NCBI GenBank assembly: GCA_043228905.1
Contig: JBHGNT010000020.1
Location: 7,440,001-7,504,000, forward strand
Direction of reading: 5' to 3'
Origin: Azolla caroliniana
Lineage: Eukaryota; Polypodiophyta
Length of the DNA stretch: 64,000 nucleotides
Part shown: piece by piece, positions 45,555-56,159 of the stretch
Position numbering within the stretch: the stretch's first letter is position 1
How the letters are laid out: the number at the start of each line of letters is the position of its first letter
Position numbers and translations under genes: made by a program
The notes under the pieces: generated by a model
What the model was told of the DNA's origin: nothing
Database searches by the model: none
What the model saw: the letters and a program-made list of their open reading frames with translations, nothing else

Positions 45555-46020
45555 TGTTGAGAATCAAGCTCAACATAGAGCAACATGTGAACACACCTTT
45601 TGAGAATCTATGATTACTCAAAGGTCAAGAGTCACACCACCACTCTACACATTAAACTATGTGTCATAGATTCATATTCTATGACACATAACTAATGGTT
45701 CCACATTCCCCATGACCGTAAGACTTCACATTCCTCAAGGCTCTAGTGAGAGAGTGAACGTTGTAGTGAGTAAATGAAGAGAGAGGGTGACTCTATATAA
45801 AGCACCCTCCTCCTACTCCATATTAAGTCGGTTGTGACTCCTTGTAACGCTATTTTGTATCTCATATTCTACTTGTTAATATACATCTCCTTCTTCTTCT
45901 TGAGTACTTCATATTGTCTCTTATCTATCTTGTGTTTCTCTCCTCTCCTCTCTTCTCTCACACATACACACATAACTCACATCTCTTCCGCTTCACAAGA
46001 ATCACCATTGATTCTTTACA
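45555..46020 (+). repeat. 3' LTR of copia E
   Basis: 466 bp from TGTTGAGAATCAAGC to TTCTTTACA, about 99 percent identical to the LTR at 40518. The following bases AGGAG lie at the truncated edge of a PPR-like pseudogene. Confidence 0.92.
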
Positions 46021-46310
46021 AGGAGAGATGCCCTCGTTTTGCATCGTTTCGAAGCTTTTAAAGCTTCATAATGTCGGGCTTCTTGTGCATAACCTGAAAT
46101 TGACACATTCCACAATATAACATTTCGGGTTGGCAACTTTCCTAGCACTTTTTGTGCTTTCAAAAGAGCACCACATTTAGCATACATGCTAATCAAATCA
46201 GTTGCTAGATACGAGCTTTTTTCAAGCAACCCTTTTCTCACAATATATGCATGTATTCTATAACCTTCCCAAAGATCCTTCCTTTGAGCACAAACTTTGA
46301 GAAATGCCAC
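46021..46310 (-). pseudogene. PPR-protein gene fragment
   Basis: The minus frame reads FLKVCAQRKDLWEGYRIHAY, then DLISMYAKCGALLKAQKVLG and NVILWNVSISGYAQ. This is the tandem 35-residue pattern of plant PLS-type pentatricopeptide proteins, which bind organelle RNA and act in RNA editing or processing. Only about two repeats remain. The copia E LTR cuts it at 46020 and LINE sequence lies on the other side, so it is a relic. Confidence 0.8.
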
Positions 46311-46330
46311 AACATTGACTATACCTTATC

Positions 46331-49130
46331 AATGGCTGTTTTTTTAGAATTACTGCTTGATAAAACTGATATTGAAACATTATCATTCTAACAACATCTC
46401 TAAGAAGTGCTTCACTTGAATGCCAAAAACTAGTAATGTTTTTGGCTAAACTTCAAGCAATTTGCTGTTGTTGTTTCTAGATTTCTGCTTTTCAAACTAT
46501 AACTGATGCCTCTCTTTCATAATCCATCTTGCAACTTGTGCAACAACAACAACTTTCAAGCACCATTCCTCATAGTCGATTTGATGTGTATATACAAGAA
46601 CTACACATATTTGTACACCATATCTCCAAGATTTTTATCGTCTACTCCTCCCAAATTGTAATTGAGCATGCAATGTAACCTATAGTACCCAAAATTTGTA
46701 ACAATAGAATGTCCATAAACAAAGTTACTAGACATTGTTTCCCAAAATGACGGGAACAGTATACATCCAAATTATGTGATCTCCATCTTCCCTAAAAATG
46801 AGCATAGAGGTCCATATCATTTTAAAATGCATTTGCTTCCTAAAAATGGCATCAACATTACCTGTGAAACTTTCATACTGACCACGTAATGTATGAACAA
46901 GTAACAACCAGAATTCAACTATTATAATAGAAGCATCCTGAGTGGCATTGTCAAATATTGATGTGTATTGCGCCTTCCAAATTACCCACATTAGAATAGA
47001 TGCAATTGTCTTCTAGATAATATCATCCCTAAATTGCAAACTACAATACATGCTTAATTGATTCTATCATACATCCACAACCAAAACCACATGACTTACT
47101 ATCTAATTGCCGCAACCAAGCCTGAACCGGTAGTGCATAATGATTCAATAACCAACGAAAAAGGAAAATCTTCCTGGGAATCTGCATACTCCATAACCAC
47201 TTCCAATATTTAGATGCATCCATTAAAGAGGCCCCATTCGCCAACCACACTTTCATAGCGGATGGAGGATGAAATTTCCTACTTAAGAGCAACTTTCGTC
47301 CCAACTTCACAGAATATTGAAAAAATGTAGTATGAGATGAAGGATTTGTATGTTCCAAAGATAATTCGATGGATCCCAATGCAAGTCCAACAATGATTTT
47401 TTTTTTAAAACCCATAGTTGGCAAAACAACATACTATCAGTAGGAGAAGGATCTAAAATCCATCTTTTACCCGATTTACCAATCATTCTCACCAGATGTT
47501 GCAATGCCGTTTGCCAAATTGATGATTCACATCAGTCTGCTATAATCTTCCTTCCTCAGACACATCAAAATAGTAACAGTCTCCTTGAGATGGTGTTCCT
47601 TTTACTCCTATAATAACACCAACTGGAGTAAATTATCCAAACCAAACATGCTCAAAAGAAGGTGACCAATTAGAGAGAAAATTCCCTAAAGATAATTGAA
47701 TTTCATCAAACATAAGTCTAAAACCCCTACATATGGTAACATCTAGCTGTGAATTATTAAGATGAAAAACATAATTTCCCCAAGAGGCTACCATGGCAGC
47801 TATACTATTATCCAACGTAGCCCACTGTAATCGCGGTCTACTGCCAAGCAATACACCCCTTTCATCAGAAAAAATAAAATTCCAAATCAAAGGTTGCCGC
47901 AACAGTTCTTCATTCGAAGAGGGGCATCTACGAATAAATAAAACTTAACAACATCCCATGCTTTACAAATGCCAACCATAAAACCATCTATCGGACCATG
48001 TATCGGTCTCGTCTTAAAATTTGACAAGAATGCCCATCTTAGAGATGGTTTCCAAAACCCCCTCGTAGATGGTTTAATATCAAGAAATTGGTTTAAAAGC
48101 AACTCTAACCATATACCTTGAGCAGGCAACATAGCCCTAACAACAAATTTTGCCAAAAGAGCCTTACATTGGTTGTTTGGGTCTACCAACCCTAAACCAC
48201 CATGAGAAATTTGTGTCATAAGTGTCAACCAAGCTACCTTCGCACGAACATCATTATTACTTCGTCCTATCCAAATAAAGTTTCGAACCAGTCGTTGAAT
48301 TTGTAACAAACAGGATCTAGAGAACAAACATGTAGATGCAATATACCACATTGATGAAAGGAGAACCTGATTAGCTATCATTACTTTGCCTACTAAAGAC
48401 AACTTTGCAGTGTCCCAAATCAACCGTTTTTTCCTAAGTGATAACATTAGAGGAGCTAACAATCGTTCGTTCCTTATGCATATTTATATCAACCTGACAT
48501 CCTAAGTAACGAATTGAAACTCCTTGAATCCAACGAAAAAACTCAGATGGTCTCCATGATGGCAATGGTTGCATAGAAACCCAAAAACCCACTGATTTAC
48601 ACCAATTAACTTTTGCACCAGAGGCAACACAAAATGTTTCCAATGCAGCTTGTGCTTTATACAAATTACCTTCTTCAGCGCGCATGTATAATGTTGTATC
48701 ATCTGCAAACTCCACATCTAAATCATCTTGTTAGAGATCGGTGTGACCAGCCCTTGGATCCCAACACATGCTGAAAATACCTCTGTAACATAAGAAATAA
48801 GAAAGGGTCTAACAGACACCCTTTGCGAACAGATTGTGACATTTGAAACCTTCGTCCTCTACCTCCTGCTACTAAGATAGAACTATAAGCTAATCTATAC
48901 AAAGCTGACACTGCAATAATCCAAGCTTCTAGAAACCCTTATCTTCTCATCGCCTCTTCTAAAAAGTTCCAATTCACTCTATCATAGGCCTTTTCAAAAT
49001 CTAACAATAAAATAAAGGTGGTAGAAGACCTTTGACTTCTTTTCGGGTCTTTCCTCCCATAAGATGTTGTTGTTGTTTCGAACATGAGTTGTCCGATAGT
49101 TGATTGAACGTCTTGTGTTGCCATGTCATT
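46331..49130 (-). mobile_element. 5'-truncated L1-type LINE
   Basis: On the minus strand from right to left: RT start FILLLDFEKAYDRVNWNFLE (about 48950-49010), SVRKGCLLDPFLF (the GCPLSP palm block, changed), and EFADDTTLYM, the catalytic box with Ala-Asp-Asp (about 48700-48715). Then come IRYLGCQVD, LVRNFIWIGRS, the zf-RVT-like part IPRKIFLFRWLLNHYALPVQ and CGCMIESIKH (about 47045-47190), and MWVIWKAQYTSIFDNAT. Stops and shifts are common. The endonuclease domain is missing. A T8 run near 46331-46338 may be the poly(A) end. Confidence 0.85.
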
Positions 49131-49136
49131 TAGATG

Positions 49137-49200
49137 GGTAACTTGGTTCTCACTTACTCTCACTCTCACTCTCACTCTCTCTCACTCACACAAACACAGG
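49137..49200. repeat. TCTCAC-type microsatellite
   Basis: Repeated CTCACT/CTCTCA units next to the 5' truncation point of the LINE. Confidence 0.8.
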
Positions 49201-49319
49201 CTTTGCTTTTTGTTTCGTAATTATCTTACCCTAGTGGTAAGTTGTTACACTACAAAGCACAACGTCTTGGGTTCAAAACCTAAATTTCTCACCTCACTAT
49301 TGGAGACTTCAAATAGATC

Positions 49320-49889
49320 CATAGTTCCTAATATTCGCGTACGTCCAATTTACTGGACGTACGCGAACGTTTGCAAACGTACGCGTATGATACGCGATAT
49401 TCGTTTCGCTTTTTTTTTTTTTTGGGTTTTTTTAATTTTTGATATTCATAATATTTTGTGAATAGAAGTGACATCTGACACACATACACACACACACACT
49501 CTCTCTCACACGAGAACTGACAGATTTTCTCTCTCTACAAAATCTAGATATCTAATATACATATTACATACTCCCTCACACAAACAAAACCCATAGCTCC
49601 TCTCTCTCTCTCTCTCTCTCTCTAGAGTCTAGATATACACTCAATCACTGTCTCCTCACACATGCAAAACAGGGTTTCTCTCTCTAGACCACACACGCTC
49701 TCTCTCTCTCTCTCTCTCTCCCCCTCACACTCACACACACAATGTACACCATATACACCATATGTATATATAATATATCTATGTACCGCGTATGGATTTC
49801 AATCATACTTGGAGCCTTTTCACGTATGAGTATGATACGAATATTGGCGTTTGAGTATGACACGAATGGGACGTATGGCTAGAACTATG
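49320..49889. mobile_element. hAT-like MITE with 8-bp target duplication
   Basis: The unit starts CATAGTTCCTAATATTCG and, read from its other end, starts CATAGTTCTAGCCATACG. The 8 bases AATAGATC occur at 49312-49319 and 49890-49897. An 8-bp duplication with short terminal inverted repeats is typical of hAT elements. The interior has no coding capacity: palindromes at 49327-49400, a T13 run, and (CT)n/(CA)n tracts from 49480 to 49745. Beyond the first eight bases the terminal repeats match only patchily. Confidence 0.68.
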
Positions 49890-50117
49890 AATAGATCTCA
49901 ACCCAAGACCCAAATTTCTCACCGAGACTTCAAATATATCTCTTAATTCAGTACATGCCACTATGGAATGCACACACACACACACACATTATGAGGAAAG
50001 AAATGAGGTTAGTTTTGGAAATTGGCATAACTTACAAGTATTACATGTTTATCTTCTTCTTTCTTCTTCTACAACTTCTTCTGTATGAAATTGATATCCT
50101 CTTTCTCCCTGCGCCTC

Positions 50118-50145
50118 AGCAAGCAAGCAAGCAAGCAAGCAAGCT
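50118..50145 (+). repeat. (AAGC)n tract directly before the mTERF start codon
   Basis: About seven CAAG/AAGC units end one base before ATG. The tract follows a long pyrimidine-rich stretch that ends in CCTCAG. Confidence 0.85.
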
Positions 50146-51192
50146 ATGGCGGAGACTGCCTCCTCTGCTTCAGCTTCAGCTGTATCAAGCTTCCTGCGCG
50201 ACCAACATCTCACCGAAGAATCCATCCAAAAGATTCTGCACCGCTGCGCCAGGCTGAAAGAAGATGGAGCTGAAACCAAAGCACGCGAGAACTGGCGCAT
50301 ATTATGTGACACAGTGGGGATCCCACAGAGAAAGCTCCCATCCATCGCTTCCAAGTGCCCTCACTTGCTGGCCTTATCCAACCTCCACCAGAAGCTCCAT
50401 TGCTTGGCTGGAGGGCTAGGGGCAGAGCCAAAGGAGGTCGCGGCAGCCATCACAAGATTCCCCCGCCTCCTCCTCTGCAACCTGGAAGAGAAGATATGCC
50501 CTCTCCTCGCGTTCCTGGAGACCATTGGCGTGCCTCGGGCCCGCCTCTCCAAGGTCCTTCTTGCATGCCCCCGCCTCATCTCGTATAGCATACATTCCAA
50601 GCTCCGGCTCACAATCTCCTTCTTCAGCGAAGAGATTGGTGTCGATATAAGCTCCATGGGTATGTTGGTAATCAAATGCCCTTATGTCTTTGGTTACAGC
50701 ATTGAATCTCGCATCCGCCCCACCGTTTCGTACCTGCGGAGCCTTGGATTGGCCAATCCGGACATTGTCGACATTGCCACTCGTTTCCCACATGTGCTAT
50801 GCCGCCCCGAAAAGGCCCTCCGCCCGAAAGTTGACTATTTGAGGCTTACGCTTGGGTTCAACCCCTACCAAGTTATGTTGCTCATATGTGGCCATCCCCC
50901 CATTCTGCTTGCCAGCATTAGCAACTCTTTGCAGCCTAAGATAGATTTCCTCGTCCACACCATGGGTAAAAGCATGGAGGATGTGGTCAAGTACCCTTCT
51001 TTCTTCGCCCATAGCTTGAGTAGGTCAATCAGGCCTCGGCATCGCAAATTCCTTGTAGAAGATGGCATTTCTTGCACCTTGGAGAAGATGTTCGGCTTCA
51101 ATCATGGTGAAGTGCTGAATGTGGACTCTCGCGATCATCATCATCGTGGGCCAACAAGACGGCAACTTGCAAATTTAAGCCTGAGTACCTAG
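50146..51192 (+). CDS. mTERF-family organellar transcription/RNA-binding protein
   Basis: An intact single-exon frame of 348 residues. It is built of repeated mTERF helices with the recurring pattern of Pro-containing starts (IPQRKLPSIASKCPHLLAL, VPRARLSKVLLACPRLISYS, DISSMGMLVIKCPYVFGYS, PDIVDIATRFPHVL, NPYQVMLLICGHPPILLAS). These stack into a solenoid that binds nucleic acid; plant members act in chloroplasts or mitochondria in transcription, splicing or ribosome assembly. The N-terminus (MAETASSASASAVSS) is only a short Ser/Ala stretch, poor as a targeting peptide. An in-frame TGA lies at 50092-50094, so this Met is the first available unless an upstream exon joins at CCTCAG (50113-50118). 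No lesion is seen. Confidence 0.9.
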   Translation: MAETASSASASAVSSFLRDQHLTEESIQKILHRCARLKEDGAETKARENWRILCDTVGIPQRKLPSIASKCPHLLALSNLHQKLHCLAGGLGAEPKEVAAAITRFPRLLLCNLEEKICPLLAFLETIGVPRARLSKVLLACPRLISYSIHSKLRLTISFFSEEIGVDISSMGMLVIKCPYVFGYSIESRIRPTVSYLRSLGLANPDIVDIATRFPHVLCRPEKALRPKVDYLRLTLGFNPYQVMLLICGHPPILLASISNSLQPKIDFLVHTMGKSMEDVVKYPSFFAHSLSRSIRPRHRKFLVEDGISCTLEKMFGFNHGEVLNVDSRDHHHRGPTRRQLANLSLST

Positions 51193-52814
51193 CCCTTACC
51201 ATCTCTCTTTGCTTATTTTTGGTTCCTCGGAAATTTGTACTTTGTCGGAAAAATTTGTAATTCAATCGTATGCTGAGGTAGCTTTGGGTGCACATTGCCC
51301 TTTTAGACTCTTGTGTCCATGCTTTTATTGGTTTCGAAGCTTGCTTGTTGTGCCTTGGCTGACCTCTTTAAGGATAAAGCACACACATGGGCGATGACAA
51401 CAAGCATAATCAAGACAAAGAAAACACAATAATTTATGCTCCGAGACTGCATGAGTTAAGCCCATCAATGTTTCAACTTACTGAAAGGACTTCTAGGGAC
51501 ATTAATGTTATCTCATGGGAGATGACTTGGAAATCAGAATGAGCTTAGAGTAAGTGTCATCTCATGGAACTATGTTGAGCATTGAAATGTATAGTCAAGA
51601 CAAGCAAAGGAATAACGCGATACATACATGCTGTTGACATTATTAGTTTCTCAAAGGAAAACATGGATGATGGAGATATTTGTAGATGCGGATGCATAAT
51701 ATGTGCACTTGATACACATGGGAATATGTTGTTTGTCAATCACATTCCTTTATCATTATTGAAGTCTTATTTGCTACGGGTCATGAAACTTATGAACTAA
51801 ATTGCTTTTTGTCCCGCGTTGAGCATATGCTTGGCATTGACAAACTTGTTATATGGGTAGCGAATGAATGGTGAAATTGGGGAGGGGAATATCAACATGA
51901 ACTAAAATGACGTTTCCTTTGGAATATTGTTCCAATATTTCGAGCCTCGCTTTTTCTCTCTTGTTGAGGATGCTTGGCATTGACAACACTTCTTTGTTAT
52001 ATGGGTGGCCAATGATGAACTTGGGGATATCCCTTGAATGAAGATGTTGATGCTTCATAACTAGTTCCATTGCAACATAAATTTTCCTACATTAAAAATT
52101 TGTCTGATATGAACTGAATGTGACATAATATGTTTTTGATCCAACTCCAAAAATGGAGGTGAATAGTGCTAGTCAATACCCTTCAATCAAAACTCTCCTT
52201 TTGCTATGATATAAAGAGGGAGAGAGCACCTTCAACCTCCTTGTACTTACATGATTAAGACTAAGGATCTCGTACAAATTGAACTCATCACTATTGGTTC
52301 ATTAAGACAACCTAAAAGAGATACATGCATGAGCCACATCTACATTTTCAAGGAAGGTCTATGTCAAGGGTGATTTAGTTAAAACTGCCCTACCTTTGAT
52401 AATAAGTGCAAATGTCATTATAGAGGAAGGTTTTAGTTGGAAATGCATTTGAGCAATGTGTTGGGTCAATGTTTATGTTTAAGTTGGCAAAATTGGCTTG
52501 ATTTTATAGAGACATGATAAAAAATTAAGGTGTCATAACTGACGGACATCTTCATGTTCTTTTCACACCTGTCATTCCTAGACATGTGCAAGAAACGTAT
52601 ATCCTTTGTCTTGAAGATGAATTATTTTTTCACCTTTGGTTTTGATGTATAGAGAAACACCAAACATACATCGAACATCTCTTAGACATCACTTCTATAA
52701 GGAATCCATCAATCCTCTAATGTTAGGCCCTTGGTATAATTTGGACTCTTGCTTGGGGATAAGTGTGGAAATGGAAGTGCGATGTGTGGTTTATCAAGAA
52801 TATAACATGGGACA
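51193..52814. other. Intergenic DNA downstream of the mTERF gene
   Basis: It includes the presumed 3' untranslated region. Beyond it no gene is supported. A short motif GCTTGGCATTGACAA plus TTGTTATATGGGT occurs twice, near 51830 and 51970. Confidence 0.55.
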
Positions 52815-53575
52815 ACCATTCCATAAAAGAGTTGGCACATGCAACAACTCCATTGCATGCTATCAATGGAAAAGGAAGTGTATCAACTCCATTGCATGCA
52901 ACTATGTTTTCTAGATACCGGTGTCGTGAAAATCCGTCACTATGTGCAGATCGTGAGGCGGAACCGTCAGGGTTATGGACGGGAAGGAAATAGGGCTCAC
53001 ACGCACAACCATTCAATAAAAGAGTTGGCACATGCAACAACTCCATTGCATGCTATCAATGGAAAAGGAAATGTATCAACTCCATTGCATACGACTATGT
53101 TTTCTAGATACCGGTGTCGTGAAAATCTGTCACCATGTGCGGATCGTGAGGCGGAACCGTCAGGGTTATGGACGGGAAGGAAATAGGGCTCACATGCACA
53201 ACCATTCCATAAAAGAGTTGGCACATGCAACAACTCCATTATGGAAAAGGAAATGTATCAACTCCATTGCATGCAACTATGTTTTCTAGATACCGGTGTC
53301 GTGAAAATCCGTCACTATGTGCGGATCGTGAGGCGGAACCGTCGGGGTTAAGACGGGAAGGAAATAGGGCTCACACGCACAACCATTCCATAAAAAAGTT
53401 GGCACATGCAACAACTCCATTGCATGCTGTCAATGGAAAAGGAAATGTATCAACTCCATTGCATGCAACTATGTTTTCTAGATACCGGTGTCGTGAAAAT
53501 CCGTCACTATGTGCGAATCGTGAGGCGGAATTGTCGGGGTTATGGACAAGAAGGAAATAGGGCTCACACACACAA
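52815..53575. repeat. Satellite array 1, four units of about 193 bp
   Basis: GTTGGCACATGCAACAACTCC starts at about 52831, 53024, 53217 and 53398, giving spacings of 193, 193 and 181; the third unit has lost about 12 bp. Each unit holds TTTTCTAGATACCGGTGTCG and GATCGTGAGGCGGAA. Open frames through it are products of the repeat, not genes. Confidence 0.93.
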
Positions 53576-54480
53576 CACAAGGAAGGCTTACACAAACAAG
53601 GCACGAGTATTCGAAAATGTTTGTGAAAAGAAGAGGTGCATGGGCAAGCCTGAATCAACCCCTAGTCACAAGGCGAATGAATGCATGTGAGGAAGGCTTA
53701 CACACGGACACACGAGGAAAAGGCTTATTTACACACACGAGAGATAGAGTTTTGAATGCCTTTGTGAAAAGAGAGGTGCATGGGCAAGCCCGAACGCTCC
53801 CTTGTTACAAGACACGTGAACACACAAGGAAAAGGCTTACTTACACACACGAGAGACAGAGTTTCGAATGCCTTTTTGAAAAGAGAGGTGCATGGGCAAG
53901 CCCGAATGCTCCCTTGTTACAAGACACTTGAACACACAAGGAAAAGGCTTACTTACACACACGAGAGACAGAGTTTCGAATGCCATTGTGAAAAGAGAGG
54001 TGCATGGGCAAGCCTAAACGCTCCCTTGTTACAAGACACGCGAACACACAAGTAAGGTTTACACACAGGAGACACTATTTCGAACGCCTTTGTGAAAGGA
54101 GAGGTGCATGGGCAAGCCCGAACGCTCCCCACAAGTCACACGAACACACAAGCAAGATTTACACTAACACGCAAGACACAAAAGTTTGAATGCCTTTGTG
54201 AAAGGAGAGGTGCATGGGCAAGCCCGAAACGCTCCCTTGTCACAAGACACACAAACAAATAAGCACAAATGACAATAACATATAAGACACGTAAGTTTGA
54301 ATGCCTTTGTGAAAGGAGAGGTGCATGAGCAAGCTCGAAATGCTCCCTTGTCACAAGACACAAACAAATAAGATACGTAAATTTGAATGCCTTTGTGAAA
54401 GGAGAGGTGCATGGGCAAGCCCAAAATGCTCCCTTGTCACAAGACAAAACAAATAAGCACAAATGACGATAACATATAAG
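53576..54480. repeat. Satellite array 2, eight units of about 110 bp
   Basis: GAGGTGCATGGGCAAGCC or a close variant recurs at about 53634, 53774, 53886, 53998, 54102, 54208, 54319 and 54405. Units share CACGAGAGACAGAGTTTCGA-like and GCTCCCTTGTTACAAGACAC parts and drift in length from left to right. The array abuts array 1 with a short shared edge (AGGGCTCACACACAC). Confidence 0.92.
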
Positions 54481-54559
54481 ACACGTAGGTGAACATTCTT
54501 TTATAAAATAAGAATCAATTTTACAACGGGTTTGATATGAATATGAGAGATAATTTATA

Positions 54560-55150
54560 AAGGAAGGGGGAAGAGAGGTGGAGGAAAGAAAAAAATGGAA
54601 TATAGAAGAAGACGATTCTTTGTTGATGATGCCTCTCGATGTTGTTGATCCTTCTTCTTTTGCCTTCCAATTGAGTAGAGCTTCCGCGTTCCTTCAAGCT
54701 CCCCCCCCCCCCCCCCCCCCCTTCTTCACTAGAATATGCTCTTATTTATAGGTTTAGGATTGCTTGCCTTTTTCCCCTAAAGAAAAGCTTGTTTATATGA
54801 GTCGACTTTTCTTTTCCTCACTATTTCTGTATTCTAACCCCAAATTTCACATACAAGATATTCTTGGAAAGCTCTTTGGACTAGCTTTCTTATGCATCAT
54901 TTCTTTTCTAATTTGGACATTTGACGAGGAAATTATGAACTTTTTTCTATATTGTACTCATATCCACGCATGCTTTTTTTTTCCCTCTCTCCATCTTTTT
55001 CTCTATTTTTATCTACTTTTGAAAACCGCCTCTAACTTAATATTCATCATTATTTATTGTACGGTTCAATCCTTTGACCATTTATTTATAAGGAATTATC
55101 TTTGGCAAATGAAAACGTATTTTTGATACCAATAAAGTTGACTTCACAAT
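54560..55150 (+). repeat. Diverged copy of repeat M
   Basis: Segments such as CTATTTATAGRTTT-like sequence, CACTATTTCTG, CATACAAGA, TACTTTTGAAAACCGCCTCT and TTGACTTCAC occur in the same order and spacing as in 18840-19405. The copy contains the C21 run at 54701-54721. No primer site or coding region follows. Confidence 0.6.
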
Positions 55151-56159
55151 ACTAGTTTATTTGAACTACTATTTTTACTTCTTTTCGAGGGTGGTTTCCC
55201 ACTATGTGTTAGAAACATCACGACACTGGAGCATGAGGAATCCTTTCACCTACTAAAGAAATTGTTAGTCATGGTCCAAATCATCAAATTAGGTGGAGGA
55301 CATCCATCTCTATACATTGTGTCGGTGATAGGAATCCTACACACATCTAGCCCCTATGGAATGCAACTATAGTAACAAATAATAAGACACACAAGAAATG
55401 GTCCATGTAGGAAAATCCATACACTATCTCTTGGGCAACAAAATCCAAATCCAAATAAATGATTATCGCATTGTCCTACTCAACTCATTGCCTCCATCAT
55501 TGAATTTGGATCTTCAAGGAAAGTAAAAAATAAATACTTGTTATTGTGTTCCTGCATCATACTTTCCTAGTAGGTTGATAATTGGTTCCATTGTGAGGGC
55601 ATTGGAAACTTGAATATTGTTGACAGAATGATAATAGAGTTACTTTAAGTTGGAAAACAATGTTATGATGTGAAGACCACACATGACGAAATGGTTAAAA
55701 CTAAAATATATTAGAGGTTGGGGGATAGAACGATTGTCATGAGATAAGATAATCTATTAGTCAAAACTAATAAAAAGATATAACTCAATTGCTAGGAGCT
55801 TATATATTATAAATAAAAAGTCAAGGGTTCAAATCTTCTGGTGAAGGATAAAGGGAAAAAGGTGATCTATAGTAAATACATATTAAGTTATAGGGTTTAG
55901 GTATATGAAGTAAAAATGAAATGGAATGTAAATCTTTTATGCTAGTCGAGTCTCAAGGTCAAGTCCTATGAAAAGAAACTTACTATTTTAGTAATAGTCA
56001 TCTTAAAACCTATAAAAAGGAGAGGAGAAGTAAAGGAAAAGGGTATATATGATTGGGTATATGAAGTAAAAAGGAAAAGGAGCGTAAATGTTTTGCGCTA
56101 GTTGAATCTCGAGCTCAAGTGCTATAAATAGAAGCTTAGTTATAAAATTTTACAAATGA
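55151..56159. other. Intergenic DNA, nothing recognised
   Basis: AT-rich sequence. Two related stretches (GGTATATGAAGTAAAAANGAAA with TTGAATCTCGAG-like text, near 55900 and 56055) suggest an old local duplication. Confidence 0.5.

Larger units (their letters stand above)
40518..46020 (+). mobile_element. Copia element E, part of a three-LTR array
   Basis: Two 466-bp LTRs (40518-40983 and 45555-46020) enclose a copia interior on the plus strand. The left LTR is itself preceded by the 3' end of another E unit with its own polypurine tract, so it acts both as 5' LTR of this unit and as 3' LTR of the truncated one. The primer site TGGTATCAGAGC is at 40984-40995. The interior contains solo LTR F and many stops. 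The LTRs differ at only about three positions. Confidence 0.92.

Noticed and set aside
49480-49745. CA/CT microsatellites as a separate functional element
   Set aside because: They are simple-sequence expansions inside the hAT-like MITE.
53225-54055. Several open frames of 90-130 codons in the satellite region
   Set aside because: They are repeats of the 193-bp and 110-bp units in shifting frames, as expected of tandem arrays without stops.
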